DNA of 64,000 nt from Phoronis australis (GCA_002633005.1 NMRA01000087.1:514701-578700); one strand, 5' to 3'. Counted from the first letter of the stretch, positions 12,401-27,400 are shown. Program-made: numbers and translations. Notes: a model not told the origin generated them from the letters alone.

Positions 12401-15400
12401 GCGCACATTTTGAATTACGTGCGAAGGCTTACAGAGAAGGGGTTTTTACGAGCTCGTCCGAAAACAGCACATTGCAAATTTGCGTATGGAAATGCGTCAC
12501 TGATGATTTCTGTCAGACTTTCAGTTATAGAGTTGCTGGTGGTGTGTGCCTCAAACACTGCCTTACCCAAGCAAGGCCAGGTCGACTCGTGAACAGCACT
12601 GATTGGATATATTATGAACCTGCAGCAACGCTGATCTGGTCGAAAACAGGTTGTCCTGATCAATACACAACAACCAGTAAGTAGCGCATTTTCGTATTTT
12701 TCTAAGGTCCCGTCTACACGACCCTGTTTTCATTTAGAAAACGGATTTTTTTTTGTTTTTCAAAAGATTTCAGTCCACAAGTATCGCTTTTAGCTTACGC
12801 GAATGCACTAATTAGACCGAAAACGCCTTTTTGCTTTTAGTTCAAAAACTTTCCTTCTGCACGAATATGCTGACTACGTCTGCGTTTTCGTAAAGTTGCA
12901 TTCTCGCTGTTCCTTCGAGTACACCGGAAATGGAGTTTTCATATATTTTCGCCTGTCCACACGAGTACAGTGAAAACGGAGTTTTGAAAAAATACTGTGG
13001 AGTGAGCGTGCGTCTCTTACGGTTCCACCGTCTAAAAGTTACTCTGATCGCAGCGTCAACTATGGCATGTCGGCGTAAGAGACGAGTTAAGATGTGTATA
13101 TGTTTTCCTAATTACGATGGCTAAGCTGCTACATGATTTATTCAGTTGTTCTAAACAAATTTTTGGTATTGTGCACAGTTTAGGTAAGGCAATTGGCAAA
13201 AAATCAAATCAAATAATGCTCTCAAAATCGAATTGTAAGTCAGACATTTACCCTTGGTTTCCTGAAATATTTCCAACATATTCGTGATATTCTCAAGAAA
13301 CACTCGCGTGATTTTACGAGGTGCTCTGAGGTTTTTGTTTTCTTGTAAGAAATGTAGTTTACGGAAAGCTATTCCGGTTAAAGTATTCGGTGTCTCCCTG
13401 GGCTGTGTCCGGTCTACATGAATTTGAATATGGCACCTTGGTAATTTAGTGAATGAAGTGTCCGTATATTGTCATTCAAATACGTACAGGTAGGACACTG
13501 GGGTCGGCGCTCTCTCTCTCTCTACAGCAACAGCAGGCCGTCTATCGGATAAAAGTATAGTCAAAATCTGCCCATTTACTATCACAAATTTGTTCTCTTA
13601 TAGCAAAGCACTTTATTTTCGTTACCAGAGAGAAAAGTCCCGAGCATTTGTAAGGTCAGAAAACAAACCTCTTTCGAAACTACTCGGCTACTGATGTTAA
13701 GCCAAAAACGTAGTTGGTTCGGGTCTATATTTGTTGAAAATCGAATCGGTACTGTAGTATTTTTTGTTTCTCATTTTTCAAAACCAAAAATCCATCGGAG
13801 ACGAGCATACATACTCATCGCATGGAAAACCATGACGTTTCAAACATTGTTTTCGTATCTTGGCTGACATTGGTGCAGGGGTCTTTTCATAATTGGTGAG
13901 CGCAGGTATTAAAATGAATCGAATTAGAGGCCAAAACCAACTATGTTTTTATTTTTCGTTATCATGACAAGGAAATTTTTGGTTCAGTTTGACAGGCTTA
14001 TCAGCACATTTCTTTATTTCACGTACGCATGGTAAAGGAAAGATAGGCGATTGGGAATAACAGTAAAATATGAACATTGTCACCAGAACAGTGTAGGTAT
14101 TGCACATTTATATCGTCATCGTCTTTTGGTATTGTAGTTATTAGTTATTATCTCTACAGGATATTAAATTGGCACGTTTAATACTAGGCTTTTCAGGGCA
14201 AACCTCGAGCGTCGAAAATCTGTTTAGTGCATACACACGACCAATGACAAGCAAGTCACCCACTATAAGCCCTCAAGGATCAGGAAAAGAGTCTACTACG
14301 AACGTGCAAGACGTGACAAGTGTCTCCACTGCACACACTCAAGATGAGACCAGAGGTCCATTTCCGGCAGACTTCTTCATGTTTCTTTTTGTTGATCCTA
14401 AAACTTTGTATTACTTTGACGACAGAAAATTCAAGAATTACAGAATTGCTGCAATATTTCTCGCCTTCGACCAGACGGCAACGAAGATAAACGGGTAGGC
14501 TGAGCACCATGATTTACCTTTGCATAGGTTTCTTATACTACAAACAGGACGTCTGTTGAATAATATAGTACATTATTGGTCCTGAAAAGTGGGCTAAATT
14601 TAAGGATATGCTTCCATATAGCATGCATTTATTAGTTTTGTATTTTTACATCATGGTTCTGCATTCCCTTCTATTGAGCAAATGAGAATGACCTGCAAAG
14701 ACTGCGTTCATATTAAGTGAGGACATGTTGGGCCGATGACGTCACTTTCTATTGTCCCATAAACAGTACATAGCTGTCAAGGGAACACTAATTAATAACG
14801 AACAATGTCTCTATAACGTAGCCATGGACATAACATCAAAAATGTTTGCTTTCTCTTTCAAAGATAGTCGTTTATTAAAGTCGTAATGTGTTGCACCTGT
14901 ACGTTGATTTTTTCCCGGTTCATGCATTAAGGCAACATAATATTTTTAGGTGATTTTCCAATCTGACGTGTCACAACATAATCCCGCGTGATCTCTGGGC
15001 TCAGAAAGAATTTGAGTGTTTATAATTTCACACTTGGTATTTGAAAACGAGAATAATGTCGTTTTGGAAGTGTAAATAAAATATGCCTGGGAACTACTTT
15101 GGAACCGAGAACAGGGTTACAGGGTTAATAGCCGTTTGAAAATAGATGGGAAACTGTTCGTGCAGTAGCAGTAATTGAAAATAGATGGGAAACTGTTCGT
15201 GCAGTAACAGTAATCCATACGATTTCATTACACGTAAGCCGTCTCAAATATGAATCACTCAAAATCTCGAGTTATAAACGCTTCTTCAAAAATTGTTTTC
15301 TTTTTTCAGAATCAGACTAAATTACGATAATCAAGTTTACAAAGGATGGTATGGTTTCAGTGGTCAAAACGGCACCGAGATTAAGCTGCAACGGGACGAA

Positions 15401-18400
15401 TATATCCATCAGGTTTCTTTGGTATTTGACTCAGGCAATTTAGTCGGACTGTCGTTAGCAACTAATCTGGCGAACTTCGGACCATATGGACAATTAACAT
15501 CTAAAGTAGTTTTTGAGCATAAAGACGCCACAAAAAAGGTGTGTTATTTCGCTGGAGCATTCTCAAGTGCTGCTGTGCACCAGTTAACATTGGGTTTGTG
15601 TGAACTGTAATCCAGCCAGGGCTTCAAATGAACTATACTATTCCGTTGTGTTCCGTTCGTGTATTGATATCTCAAATTTATACCCATCCCATTGACCTTT
15701 TGCGCTAAGATATTTGTAGGATAGTTAGACTGGATTGTGGGACACCGGTCAGTCAAGAACAATGAAACCAACCAATAAAATCAGAGAACATGCAACGACT
15801 CTGCAGGCAACAAATGACGAGGAACATCAACATCCCGCAATGCTACAGCATCAAAAAAAAACATTATGTTGTGATTTATATGCCGTAGTGACATGTTTAA
15901 TAAGATGTGCATACGAATGATGCCTTATACAATAATGAATGCAATTTTATAAAGTTCTCCGTAATTTGTGTGCTCACAAATTGTCCGGATAGTTTGCATT
16001 GTGGCTGATAATTCCTAACGCACTTTACGCATCACTTAGCATTTGGCCTCATTGGCTGCATGTGTAATTCGCAACAAAATTTGTGCTGAGTTAACAGTTT
16101 ACTTGAGGCAGTCAGCTGAGGTCGTAACTCAGTCTCCGTTGATCCTATGGATGCTATAACACCGTTGTATAAGACTTGATCACGACAAGCACAGTTATAG
16201 CCGTATCACACTACTCGGCGTCGCAGCCAAACGTTTTGTTTTTGTAAGTATTGCTCTTGCAGATAAATTAAAATGGAGAAATAACGGATTTTGATTGTCG
16301 TGGGGAGTGACGCAATGATGCAAAATTTTATTCTTGATGCATTTAAATGATCTTGAACGATAGTTGAAGAACACGAATGAATATTATTTGGCGTGCCATA
16401 GGGTACCTTGAGGTTGTACTGTTTCTTTTATGGGGATGACTTTCAGTGGTGTTTTTTTAAACAGTCACGAAACTTGCAACGGCTTTTATTGAGAAAACTG
16501 AGGTAAAAATGGAATCTTTTGTATATGCCTAAAACAAAAATTTTGATATTCAGAAATGTTGGGTATTTATTCATTAGGCCACTTGCAGGTTTCCAAACTT
16601 AGCATAAAAATGGGACAAAATTGCCATCTTGTTACAAAGCATCGCTTACAAACAACAGCTTTGTGCAAGGAAAACCGGCAACACCATGTGCGCTATCCGC
16701 AGACGCGAGAACCTCTCCAGATCGTCTTCTATAACAACCGAAGAACGTGATCTAAGAAGCTTCGCTTGCGTGATTCTTGCGACATCTTGACTGAGTACCG
16801 TAGACGCAAGAATCTTGCGACTAAATAGAGTGTGATCACGTGCTTTGCTTCAAAGCATGACGATATCTTGCAAAGACTTGCCAGTATGGTTCACACTGAG
16901 TATTCACACTGGTCCAATTGTTGAGACCTATGTAATAAGTTTTATTTTGTTAAGTCTCGGGCGAGGTGGCCCAAATTCAGCAGCCAGTGTTGTATGATAA
17001 CTTTTGGGAAAGTTTTATGTTTGTCCTGTAACATTTGGAACCTATTAAGCTTCATTAAACAAGTATTTAATGTACATAATTCTGAATCAAATTAATTTTT
17101 AATCATATTATTTTGCAACATTAATTACACATTTGTACTTGCAATAGCGTATGTGATCCGGAGGCCTGAAAACAAACAGACACCAAAACAGAAGTAATTC
17201 AACCTGACGTCATTACCTATTTTTTCTCTAGCCCCTTTATTGTCTTCGTGACATGAAAAGAAAGTGTTGATGTCGCCTAACATACTATCAGTATTTTTTC
17301 TCACTAGACTATGTGTACCAGCCATAGGTTTTAGGTCTGTTAGCATCTCACATTCCAAAGCAAAGTCAAAAGCATAACCACATGAAAACTGACAAATATA
17401 CATGTAGTACCTAGTGGCCAAANCCACGACTCCTTCGAACCCCTCCACCCACGGTCCACAACCCTCTCGACCCAGTCTACACAAGCTCTAGTCGTACTGA
17501 AGATAGAATAAGCGCTGACATATAGGACAAACGAGTCTGGCCGTGAGCTCGACAAGATTTTCCGTTTTTATTTTTGCAATTAAGAGAGTCAATTGGGCAA
17601 GTTTGAAAGCCAAAACAATAAAAAATAACGTCACCAAATCAAACCAAAGACCTACCAATGCTAAAAAAGTCGTTCTCGAGTAATCGTCCCGTCTGCTTTT
17701 CAGTGAATGGCAGATTCAAGCTTTTTTGGGAGAGTGCGAGGAACCGAGGAATATGTAATTTCTTCATAAATACAGTTTGAAAAAACAACTGATAACTAAA
17801 AAGTATCTCAACGTTACATGGAGTGTATTATTAATGAGTATACAACAGAAAGCAAATAATAAAAATGTGAAATTATGTGCATTCACGTTAACGTACTCTC
17901 TCCCTATATTTAGTAGAACAGAGCCATCGGTAGCGGCTTGTAGAAATATTTACGTAACAACAATAGCACGCTCACAACCGCTATTTCAGATCATGTTCAT
18001 ACGACAGTTTCTGTTTTTAATCACTTTAGCCAGAGTAGATTCGCGTGTAAGTAATTCTTAAGGGAAAGTCACTCAGCGACGTAATGTGTAAGAAGTATTA
18101 AAGATACATCTTTTGTCACATATCGTGGGTCGAGGAGGTCGTGGGTCGTGGGGGTTGTGGGTCGAGGAAATCGTGGATTGGGGAGTCGTGGGGTGTTGGG
18201 ATCGAGGAGGTTTTAGAACAATTCCGAAACAGTAGCTTACATGCCAAAAGTATGCAGACGAAATGACGCCATGACAGCTGGGCAGAAGCCAAATTCATTG
18301 CCATAATGGTTTTTCCTCGTGACCCAGGATGATGAGGGATTGAAAAGTAAAGTTATTAAGTTGGACATGCCATTGTTTTGTCGGCATAATAGTTATTTCA

Positions 18401-21400
18401 AGTCACTCTTGCCGTTAACCAGAATAGTCGCCATGGCGCTGAAATGGAATTTTGTCTGATTACGTTTCTGGTGTACTTAAGTAAAAAGTGTCATTAGATA
18501 TTGGGAAGTGATTTCGACAAACTGACGGGATCGGAAACTAGAAAATGAGGACGGCACCTTGAATCCAAAGTTCTACCGGTTCGGACATGTTGTTCATAGG
18601 AATAGGGTTTCCATCTGGGTCTGTGTATTCTAGCGTCAGCACGCCTGAGTCCACCGCTTTTCCACTCGTATCCCACGTGTATGGATTCGTCTTTTGTGAG
18701 AAAAACTGAAACGTTAAATAGTGACTTTCAAAGAGATTGGGAAACCCACATCTGGGATGTAATTAAGTAGGCATTGCTTTGCAGAATTAAAACTCATGCA
18801 GGGCCTATTATAATAGCACAGTAATGTATGGTACTGCTATGTTTATATCTGTCATTAGCGTTAACATGTTATGTGTAATTAGGCTTGATAGAAGCTTGTT
18901 TGTACCTGTAAGAGATGTGCTGTTAAAGCAAAATCATTTTTAGAGTCAGTGTCAACATAATGTTGGTTAATGAGTATTTTCTTTTGTTCACTGTAAGATT
19001 CATGCTGACAGTGAAAATATACATACCACAAGAAGAACACGTTCGCAAGTAACATGATTGATTTTATTCTGCCTGGGTTACCATCCTTCTTTATGGTAAA
19101 TTTAACTTTGGATTTAAATCACTGGGCGTTATAAAATATTTTTAAATCTTTATTTGGATTAGAATAATATCTGGGCTTGGGTAGAAAAGACTATGTGTTA
19201 CTGCTAAAGACCAGGGTTAATGTGTTGACTTGCTGTTCATTTTACCAACTAGCTTTCCGTCTAGCGTACTCAGGGTTCAGTCTTGCAATCGTCCACTTTG
19301 CTAATCATTGCTTTCGGGGCGGCGTAACATGAAGAACGCTGCAAAGCCAACTTAATCTTCCAGTTCCAGGGGTGTTTCTCAATGAGCATATTGTTTTTGG
19401 CTAAAATTCACTCTACAGATAACTAAACTCGTTTCTCGAAATCAGGCTAGAAAGTCAGAAATTCTGTCTACAACTCGACACCGCGGCTCAGGAGCAGACT
19501 GAAAGCCAAAATCTCTAGACAAAAATTTCCAACCCAGGTAACAAGCAATAACTTCTTCCGACAAACGTCGTTAGGTTACTCTAGCTTCCATAGTTAACGT
19601 TGCTTAATCCCCTAAGCGATAGATCAATATACACTAGATTCACATCCTCGGGTTGTGATTGGTTCTTGATGACAACTTTTGGCCTCAGTTTATGTATTAT
19701 GGCAGGTGATCATGCTTCGGTTTACGATGTCGGGGATCAAAAAATAAGCAAAACAGAATTTTACAGATTGAAAACAAGCTTTATAATTCACCTTAAGGCG
19801 AATATGTATTTCTCCATACAAAATACAGAACTTCCCGTGTGACAGTGTATAATAATTACAATATTTGCTGGCAGGCATCTCTGAGATGGACACAAAAACG
19901 CAATGTTGACAAACATCGAAAGAAGGGGTTGAAATATTCAGTGCACTTGGGCAGGCCAAGGGGGTACCATGTCCGCAATACCCGGCGTCAGTTACTTGTC
20001 TCATGGCACCTAAGTATTTAAGCTGTCATTCGAGTGATATGTTGGCATGGCCATGGATCGCACGGGTTGCTTTCAAGTGGTGGTCCTCGTGGGCAGTAAC
20101 CCATTGCGCCAAACAAATTGCAGCATGGTACCCCCCAAAAAGGAGCCACATCTCGTCCCTTAAGGAAGTATTCAAATATTTGGCTGCCGGGGACAATCCA
20201 TTAAGCAAAAGAAGTTGCGGCTTTGTGTCTCGCACGAAATAGGGGCTCGTATCGTCGCCAAAGGGGCCCCTCAAAAGCCGGGGAAGGCAAATGGATAAAA
20301 GACCGAGGCGACCTGAGAGAGGGGCCCCGTCTCGTCGTTACGTAGTCCTCTCGTATGGTGTGGCGATAGGAGAGAGCAGTTCAAAAATTGTGGCGAAGCG
20401 GGGAACTGCCATTAGCAGGGTGCTTAGATTTCTATAGTGTTTGAGGCCCCGAGAAATATTAACAATATTTTGAGAGTAACGAAATAATCCTTGTTGGAGA
20501 AATCTGCTACCCTAAAGGACATTTTGATCCCCATTTGGTAACACGCTGGATTGTAATGACATGTCTGCTTGCTACCGCCAATGAAGACGCCGAGTATTGT
20601 CTCAAGCACTGCCAAACTGTTAGTTTTTGTATTTCTCGGAAAGTATTGCTTGTCTGTTTAAGGAATCAACTGAGGCTAACTCTGTATCGGAAAGCGATTT
20701 TAATAAAACAATTTGTCGGCCAAGGGATGGTTTGTATCCTTATTAATGTTTTTACTCCGACGGTGGCGGAAGGATTCTGCATTGAGGCTTTTGTCAAAAA
20801 CCATTTCTTTAAGTTTCGACTTAAGACCTACTTTGGTGCTGACGGACTTGTTTCCGGTGGAACTGGACAAAGCGCTATTTGGCATCTGGAAGCTTCCAGC
20901 ATCAGAATTCATTTGCTGCTTTTCTGAAATAAAACAATTCCAGCTGGGTTTTAAAGTAGCAGATATGAAAACCCAGTTATTCAATACATGCACGTCACTT
21001 GTCAGCCATACTTAATGAAATGACACGTCGTTGAGTTATTTCGCTGAAAAGTTACGTTCTGAGATTGCCGGGATAGGCCTAAAAAGTACTCTGGGGTTCT
21101 AAGGGAAGCCAACTGGCCTCTGACACTAATCTCCTCACACGCGTGTTCTCGGGAACAGCGAGTATTTTAGCACACGTTTCTGTAACACACGCCATAATTC
21201 CTTCCTAACGAGTGCATTCATTTTCTAACAAAGCATAAAACATATTTTAGAATCAGCGTTGATTTCTAACGAACAACAACCCCTGTCCGAAGTGTTTGAC
21301 CGACGTCGCAACAGTACCATAGTCAGTTTCTTATTAGCCATAGAATAGAAAAATGAGAATTGTGCCTAGAAATTTTCGGTGATTGATGATTGGCTGCCCT

Positions 21401-24400
21401 CTTCATCACTAGTGGTTACCACAAGGTGGAGCTCTTGAAAATAGTACGTTAGAGTCTATGTTCATACAATTAGGCTTCTGTTGGATGTAAATAGACTCCA
21501 ACTTTTTGCGTTTGTAGTCGTCGGCGTATTCGACTAGTGTTTTGCTAGTCTATCACATGGTTTTCTTTCAGTTCGTATTATTTTCAAGAGCTCCATCTAA
21601 TGGTAATCCTACTGATGAAGATGGCAGCCAGTCAATAGCAATCGGAAATTTCTAGAGGTAATTATCTTTTCTCATTTGGATAACTAGTAAGAAGCTGACT
21701 ATAAAAAGTACATAACATCATGATGAAGTTATTTATCAAACCAAAGACAGTGTTTGCATTGGACAGGAAGCTGAAAACTATAATCCACGCCACCGGTATG
21801 CCGTTTTGAGACCTTCCACTGACATATTTCTTCAAAAACTCCGATTCCCTTCCACATGCGACATCCTAGATCGGTTTTTAATAGAAATTTCACTTTTTTG
21901 CACAACTAACCTGTTGCATTGGTTTTTAACTTCTGCAACTTGACAGTCAAGGAAGGCGACGACAGCTCTAAACTGGAATTGTCTTCTTGCTTTCCAGCTA
22001 AAACATCACTGACGCTACTGGCCGCGCCCATCGCATTATTTGTAACAAGCCTGTCCTGTAGAGAAACATTTTTGAGAACCAATGGTTTATGGAAGTAAAC
22101 AAGACGGCGCAAAGTTATCCTGCATGCTGTGCTTGACGCTTCTTCGAGGGAGGAAGGCAAATTGACTTCGGGCTTTTAGCTTGCCTAATGCAGAGAAGAA
22201 TGATTAACGTGGAGCCGTTTAAAATGTAAACTAACGCAAGCGATTAAAATTTTAAATTTAACATTTATACATGATAGAAAGCAGTGTACATTTCACAATT
22301 CCGTAGAATTCCTGAACAGCAACTTAGACGAAAGTTTAATGTTTTCTTTCATTTTCGTTTTCGAAAACACTCTTTGTAACATAAGCTTAGTGTCCTCGAA
22401 GTTGCCTATAAATGTGGTGCTTTCTTACATTTTCTCTTTGCTTTTTGAGTTCTTTCGCACGCAGCTTTTTTCTCGCCTTCAACGCCACCTCTCGGTCACA
22501 GGGATGCCAGTAAGTTATCATGTCGTCCAGTTCTGCGTCAGTGAAGTACTCGTACCTACGCAGAAATTTCCAAATACTTTTTCAACAGTCTAGGCTGTTG
22601 CGATCTGGCTGCTAACCGCTGAACGATCAAATCAGCTTTCGTGCCTAAATTTGACACCCACCTTGATATAGTTATAATTTCGACGACGACGATAATGATG
22701 GTCATGAGCAATATCCAAAAGACGCCTCGTTTTCACTATTTAACTTTTTGATGACCGTCTGGTCAAGAACTGACGTTATTGATGAAAATATTCACAAACT
22801 TTTGAAATGTTTCGAAATGACACCGAAATAGCTACGTAAGGACCAAAAATAATGAAATGCTTCGAAACGACCCCGAAATTGCTACGTAACGACAAAAATT
22901 CAGGTGTTCTGTCAACAAATTTGTAAAAAACATTGCGCTCTGCGCCTCCGGTCATCATCAATTTCTCTCGTCATCACATTGCGACTAGAAACCCTCCTGG
23001 GCTGGGTTGCATAAAACTTCAAAATTACCCGTTGGATAAGTTTGATTTGTTATATGACGTCAGGCGAATTGGTAAACAACAACAACGTGACCGTGATAAT
23101 GCGACGTCATTGTTGCTATACGGCGTATAACTTTTATGCAACTGGGCCCTGATTGACTCTGATACACGGGCAAACAAACTAGTTTGCTTATAATTAACAA
23201 GATCAGAGAGAAGGTCTCTCAAAAGATGGGCTTTGTTTTTGCATGTTTATTGAATGAACTCACTGTTGATTCGTCTCATGGAACGCTCTTGGTAACGTGC
23301 ACATTTTTGGCCTACTCGAAACACCAAAAAGGTGCAAATTCTTATTTTTAATGAAGGCAGGACGTAGACTCTACAGTCATGCATCAGTTATGTTGGGCTG
23401 TGTTCTGTCGACGTAAGAATCTCGCAAAGGGAGTAAGGGTAATTACGTTCTTCGCTTGTAATACAAGGCGATATCTCGCGAAATCTTGCGTGATTTTGTG
23501 TTTTCGCGAGGTTTTCACATCGAAGGAACGCACGCCAGTTCTTACAGTTCTGGGTTAACACTTTTGTCTTGCTCGATTTCGTCTGGTTTTCTGTCCTGAC
23601 CTTCTCCTTGGAACATAGGAGCTGACGGGGGCTGCTCAACGCTTCTCCTTCGCCGGCGAGCTGAGTTCAGTTGCTGCGGTGGATCGACGTCACTTGGTAA
23701 CAGGTTGCTAATGGCGTTTATCATAGCTAAGTAAATATAATGCAAAAAAGTGTTAAGGAAATTAATTTTTTTGTCAATTTAAATAATTGTTATCTTTACA
23801 TTACTAGCTTGTAAACAAAATCCACCTTTAGATGCAAGTTCGTGTTTCTTCTTTGCAGAAACAGCACATGCAGCTCAGTAGAAGGTTTTGGAAACATCTT
23901 TTGGGAATATAAACAATTTACATTAATTTTGTCCTGTTGAAAAGTTCGGGCGTAAAATACAAGACACCTTCAAAGCAAAACAAATTCTCGCCTTTTCAAA
24001 TATCGCTATCTCTGAAGTTTCATTTGTCTTAGCTTGCACTCGCAGGACGCCGAGGTCGTCAATGCGCTTTTCTTTTTAAGCTCAAATTGCATTTCTGACT
24101 TGCATGCCACAAACAAACAGCAGAAAACAGATGGTATGTATTGAGCGTGTGCTAAAACAAAAATGATTCCCATAACCTTTCATGGATAGTAAAAACTGAT
24201 GCCTGCGCAATGCAAAGCGTTGGTTTGTTGGATATGAGTCAATCAATCCAAAAGAGTCACGTAAGTGCCCGTCTGCTGACAGTTCATGTTGAACAGAAGA
24301 TGCCAAGTTTTCCTCGAATCTATGATAAATTCAACTTCTTGTTGCATGAAATGTAACTTTGAAGTGATCCCTTCATTTCCTATGTCTGCGTTTGCAGGTA

Positions 24401-27400
24401 GCGCTCTTTCGGATCCATGGCCGGTATCCCAGAATCCCATGTGTTTATATGACGTCTGACGCTGATGGTAAAACGTCAATTAAAAAGATAACACTCACTT
24501 CCAGCAACACTCTTAACATTGTCCAGTGGTTGGTTAGCAAAGTTTTTCGCCGCAGATCCCACATTTTTCAGAGCTGAAGCGGCGGCAACCTGGAAGAACA
24601 GTCGTATCAGCGCGCTGATAAACCAAGTTTTCAAGGTGTCAAATCAACTTTCTTCACACTCAAGCTGGTTTGTTCTCCCAAACCAACGTCACCATGTTTG
24701 TCTTCGTTGTTTGGGTTACGATGAAATGCCTGCAATTCTTGTGACTATCTTTCTGCTCATGCGGCTAGTATTAAAACACCGCAAAAAGCAGCCGTAATGA
24801 AAATGATCTAAGGCAGTAAAGAACGATCAAAAAGGATCAAGATGAGATCAATTTCACTGACGGCAAATGACATCAATCGAAAGTTGTTTTGCAATTAAAG
24901 TCGGGTTGATTACACCTTTAACAAAGCTTTCAAAGTAGTTCTCATACTCACGAAGCACTCGCCTTTCACTTGCGTGATTTTGCGAGGTCTTTCAAGATCT
25001 TGTTTTTTTTCGTACAAGAAATTTAGGCTGCGAAGGCACTCTAGGCGACACATTTACCTTACTATCCGATGACACCTCGTCCTTGACATCCGTGACAAAC
25101 TTCAAGGCGTTTGTGGTAGCTTGCAGCTGGTCAAAGTTGTCGAGCTTATTTGATACCTGATTCAACGCACCAAGCATCTTTGCACGCATCTATAAGAAAG
25201 TTATTTTGGAATCTTACGTTTACAATGTAAGTTTTATACAATATGCATAGCAAAGGTAAATATAAACACTTCTTCAAGGAATATAAGTGTTATATTATGG
25301 AAATGTACGAAGTTCAAGGCTTTGATAACTAGATACTGAACTACTGAAGAGTTTGAGAATATTGTTATCATATATTATTATATATTATAGAATAGTATTT
25401 CATGCAATAGTTTGAGTGTTCTATTATCGAATGTTATGAAATAATATTTCATGCAAAGGTTAACACTGATAATGACAATATTAATTAATAATTGATATGT
25501 GGTTTTGTTAAAAGCTGACACTTAGCGATCGTTTACCTATTCAACATGTCAATCTTAAGAAAGCCCTAAATGTGATGGTTTCCTGGTGGTTCCAAATACA
25601 TAGGAATACATGTGAAGCAGAATGTTACACATCTATAGTTCTTAGGCGGATACTCTACCTCTATCATCTACCTCTATCATTAGCCAGCTTCATGTAATTG
25701 TGAATTTCAACAATGAAAAAATAAGTTTCACACTGGAATAAAATTTACCTTTGATCTTGTAGCCTTGGCGTCAGTCTCGTTTGTCTGCAATAAAAATGCA
25801 AAGAGCACATATACTAGTAAGAGTACTTTTTTAACGGGTTACAATAACGTGCATGAAAGGACCTGTTGCCTGTTTTCAAAGCAGGTGTGAATCTGCCTTT
25901 TAAAAATGAATTTATTGTTTGAACGCTGATCTCCATATTCGCGTGAACGGCACGAAAATCCTACGCGAACGCGATCGTATCTTTAAAGCTCCCTAACTAT
26001 AGAACTTATTCACGCAGTCGCCATTTTAAAAGTGAGCCTCTTTTTAGATTTAAAAACAATGCATCTGAGACATAAATATTAACGAGGTACGCGAAAAAAT
26101 AACGCTGTGCTGTGTGATTAAGCGCGGAATGCATTGCTTTTAAAAACTAAAAAGATGCACACTTTTAAAATTGCGACTACGTGAATAAGATGTATTGTTT
26201 TACTCTATTTGCCGTTTTGATGGCAGTGTCAGCTCGGGTGCTTCTTACCCGGATGAGAAGCAGTTTCTGTGTTTGGGAAGTGCAGGTAGTTAGTTAGTGC
26301 TTGAGACCAGACTCAAGAAGCTGGCTTGACACCACGGGTCACCATTATGTACCGAGCATAGTGTCACGAAGTAAAGACTTGTCAGTTTCCTTAAGCAAGA
26401 AGTTACTTCTCATCTGAATGAGGAACTATCCGAGATCTGTTTTAATAGTACCGGTTTTAGGTTGAAAAGTTACTGACGGAAGAAAGTTTTACAAAGTCTT
26501 TAAAATACTCGCGTCTTCTCGTAGAATTCTAAGTCCTCAACTATCTATAAAAGAGTAGCAAAAGGCATGAAAATAAAACGAAATTAAAGAATCTATTTGA
26601 TTGGTGATTAGACAGTGTGATGTCATTTGTGAAATTTATTTTTTCGATGGTCGGCACCTGTACAGCAAATTACTCCAATCCAAAGAGTGTCTAGAAAATT
26701 TGTTTTTTATGTACTACGTAGATAGAAGACATGTCTATAAAGAAAAACAAACGAAGGTTCATTTTAGTGGACGTTTCGATATATATCCTCAGATTTAACA
26801 CAGCGCATTCAGCATAATATTTATCAAAAGTCGTAGGATCGTTTTTGTACCTCCACAGTGAACAAAACTGTGCTTTGTAGAGGAGTGGAAACAATTTTGC
26901 TCCTACCAACGAAATTTTGGGCGAGAAATCGTGTAGATAGCCGAGGCCGCTTTAAATCATGACAATTGAGTTCAAGGCTTCAATAATATTAAAGGGTTGA
27001 TACAGAAACTCTTATTTTTATATTTATTTTTTGTAGTATATAGTATGGGAATGTCAAAATTTCAACAAATTAGTTATTCTAATGCTAAAATATCATGTGG
27101 CAACAGTCGACCTTTCGTTGTCATCTTGTGTACAGTACGTTTTATAATTTTTCAGCTTAAAAAGTAAAACATATATTTGATGAATTCCCATCGTGGGAGA
27201 CGAAGGTAGAGGGCTGCAGTAAAATTTGCCATTTTGAACAATCATATCATCTACTCACCCCTGCCACTTTGTCTAGCTGCCCTGCTGCCATGGTGATCGC
27301 GGACAGAACAGCCGTAGTGTCACCACTTTCCAGTAAACTGTCTAAGTTGGTAATCGCTTCTTCCGCAGTAAAGTTGGTTAGGCGAATTGATAGAGTGACG

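Noticed and set aside
17125-17555. Two overlapping minus-strand ORFs in the PKD1-like intron
   Set aside because: They contain an undefined base, match no family I know and are not needed for the polycystin model.
18124-18210. G-rich repeat as a possible G-quadruplex
   Set aside because: G-runs are spaced by long variable loops, so a stable quadruplex is not supported.
20026-20274. Minus-strand ORF with a His-rich run (TAHEDHH) that recalls fatty acid desaturase boxes
   Set aside because: Spacing of the histidines and the surrounding residues do not fit a desaturase, and no other boxes were found.
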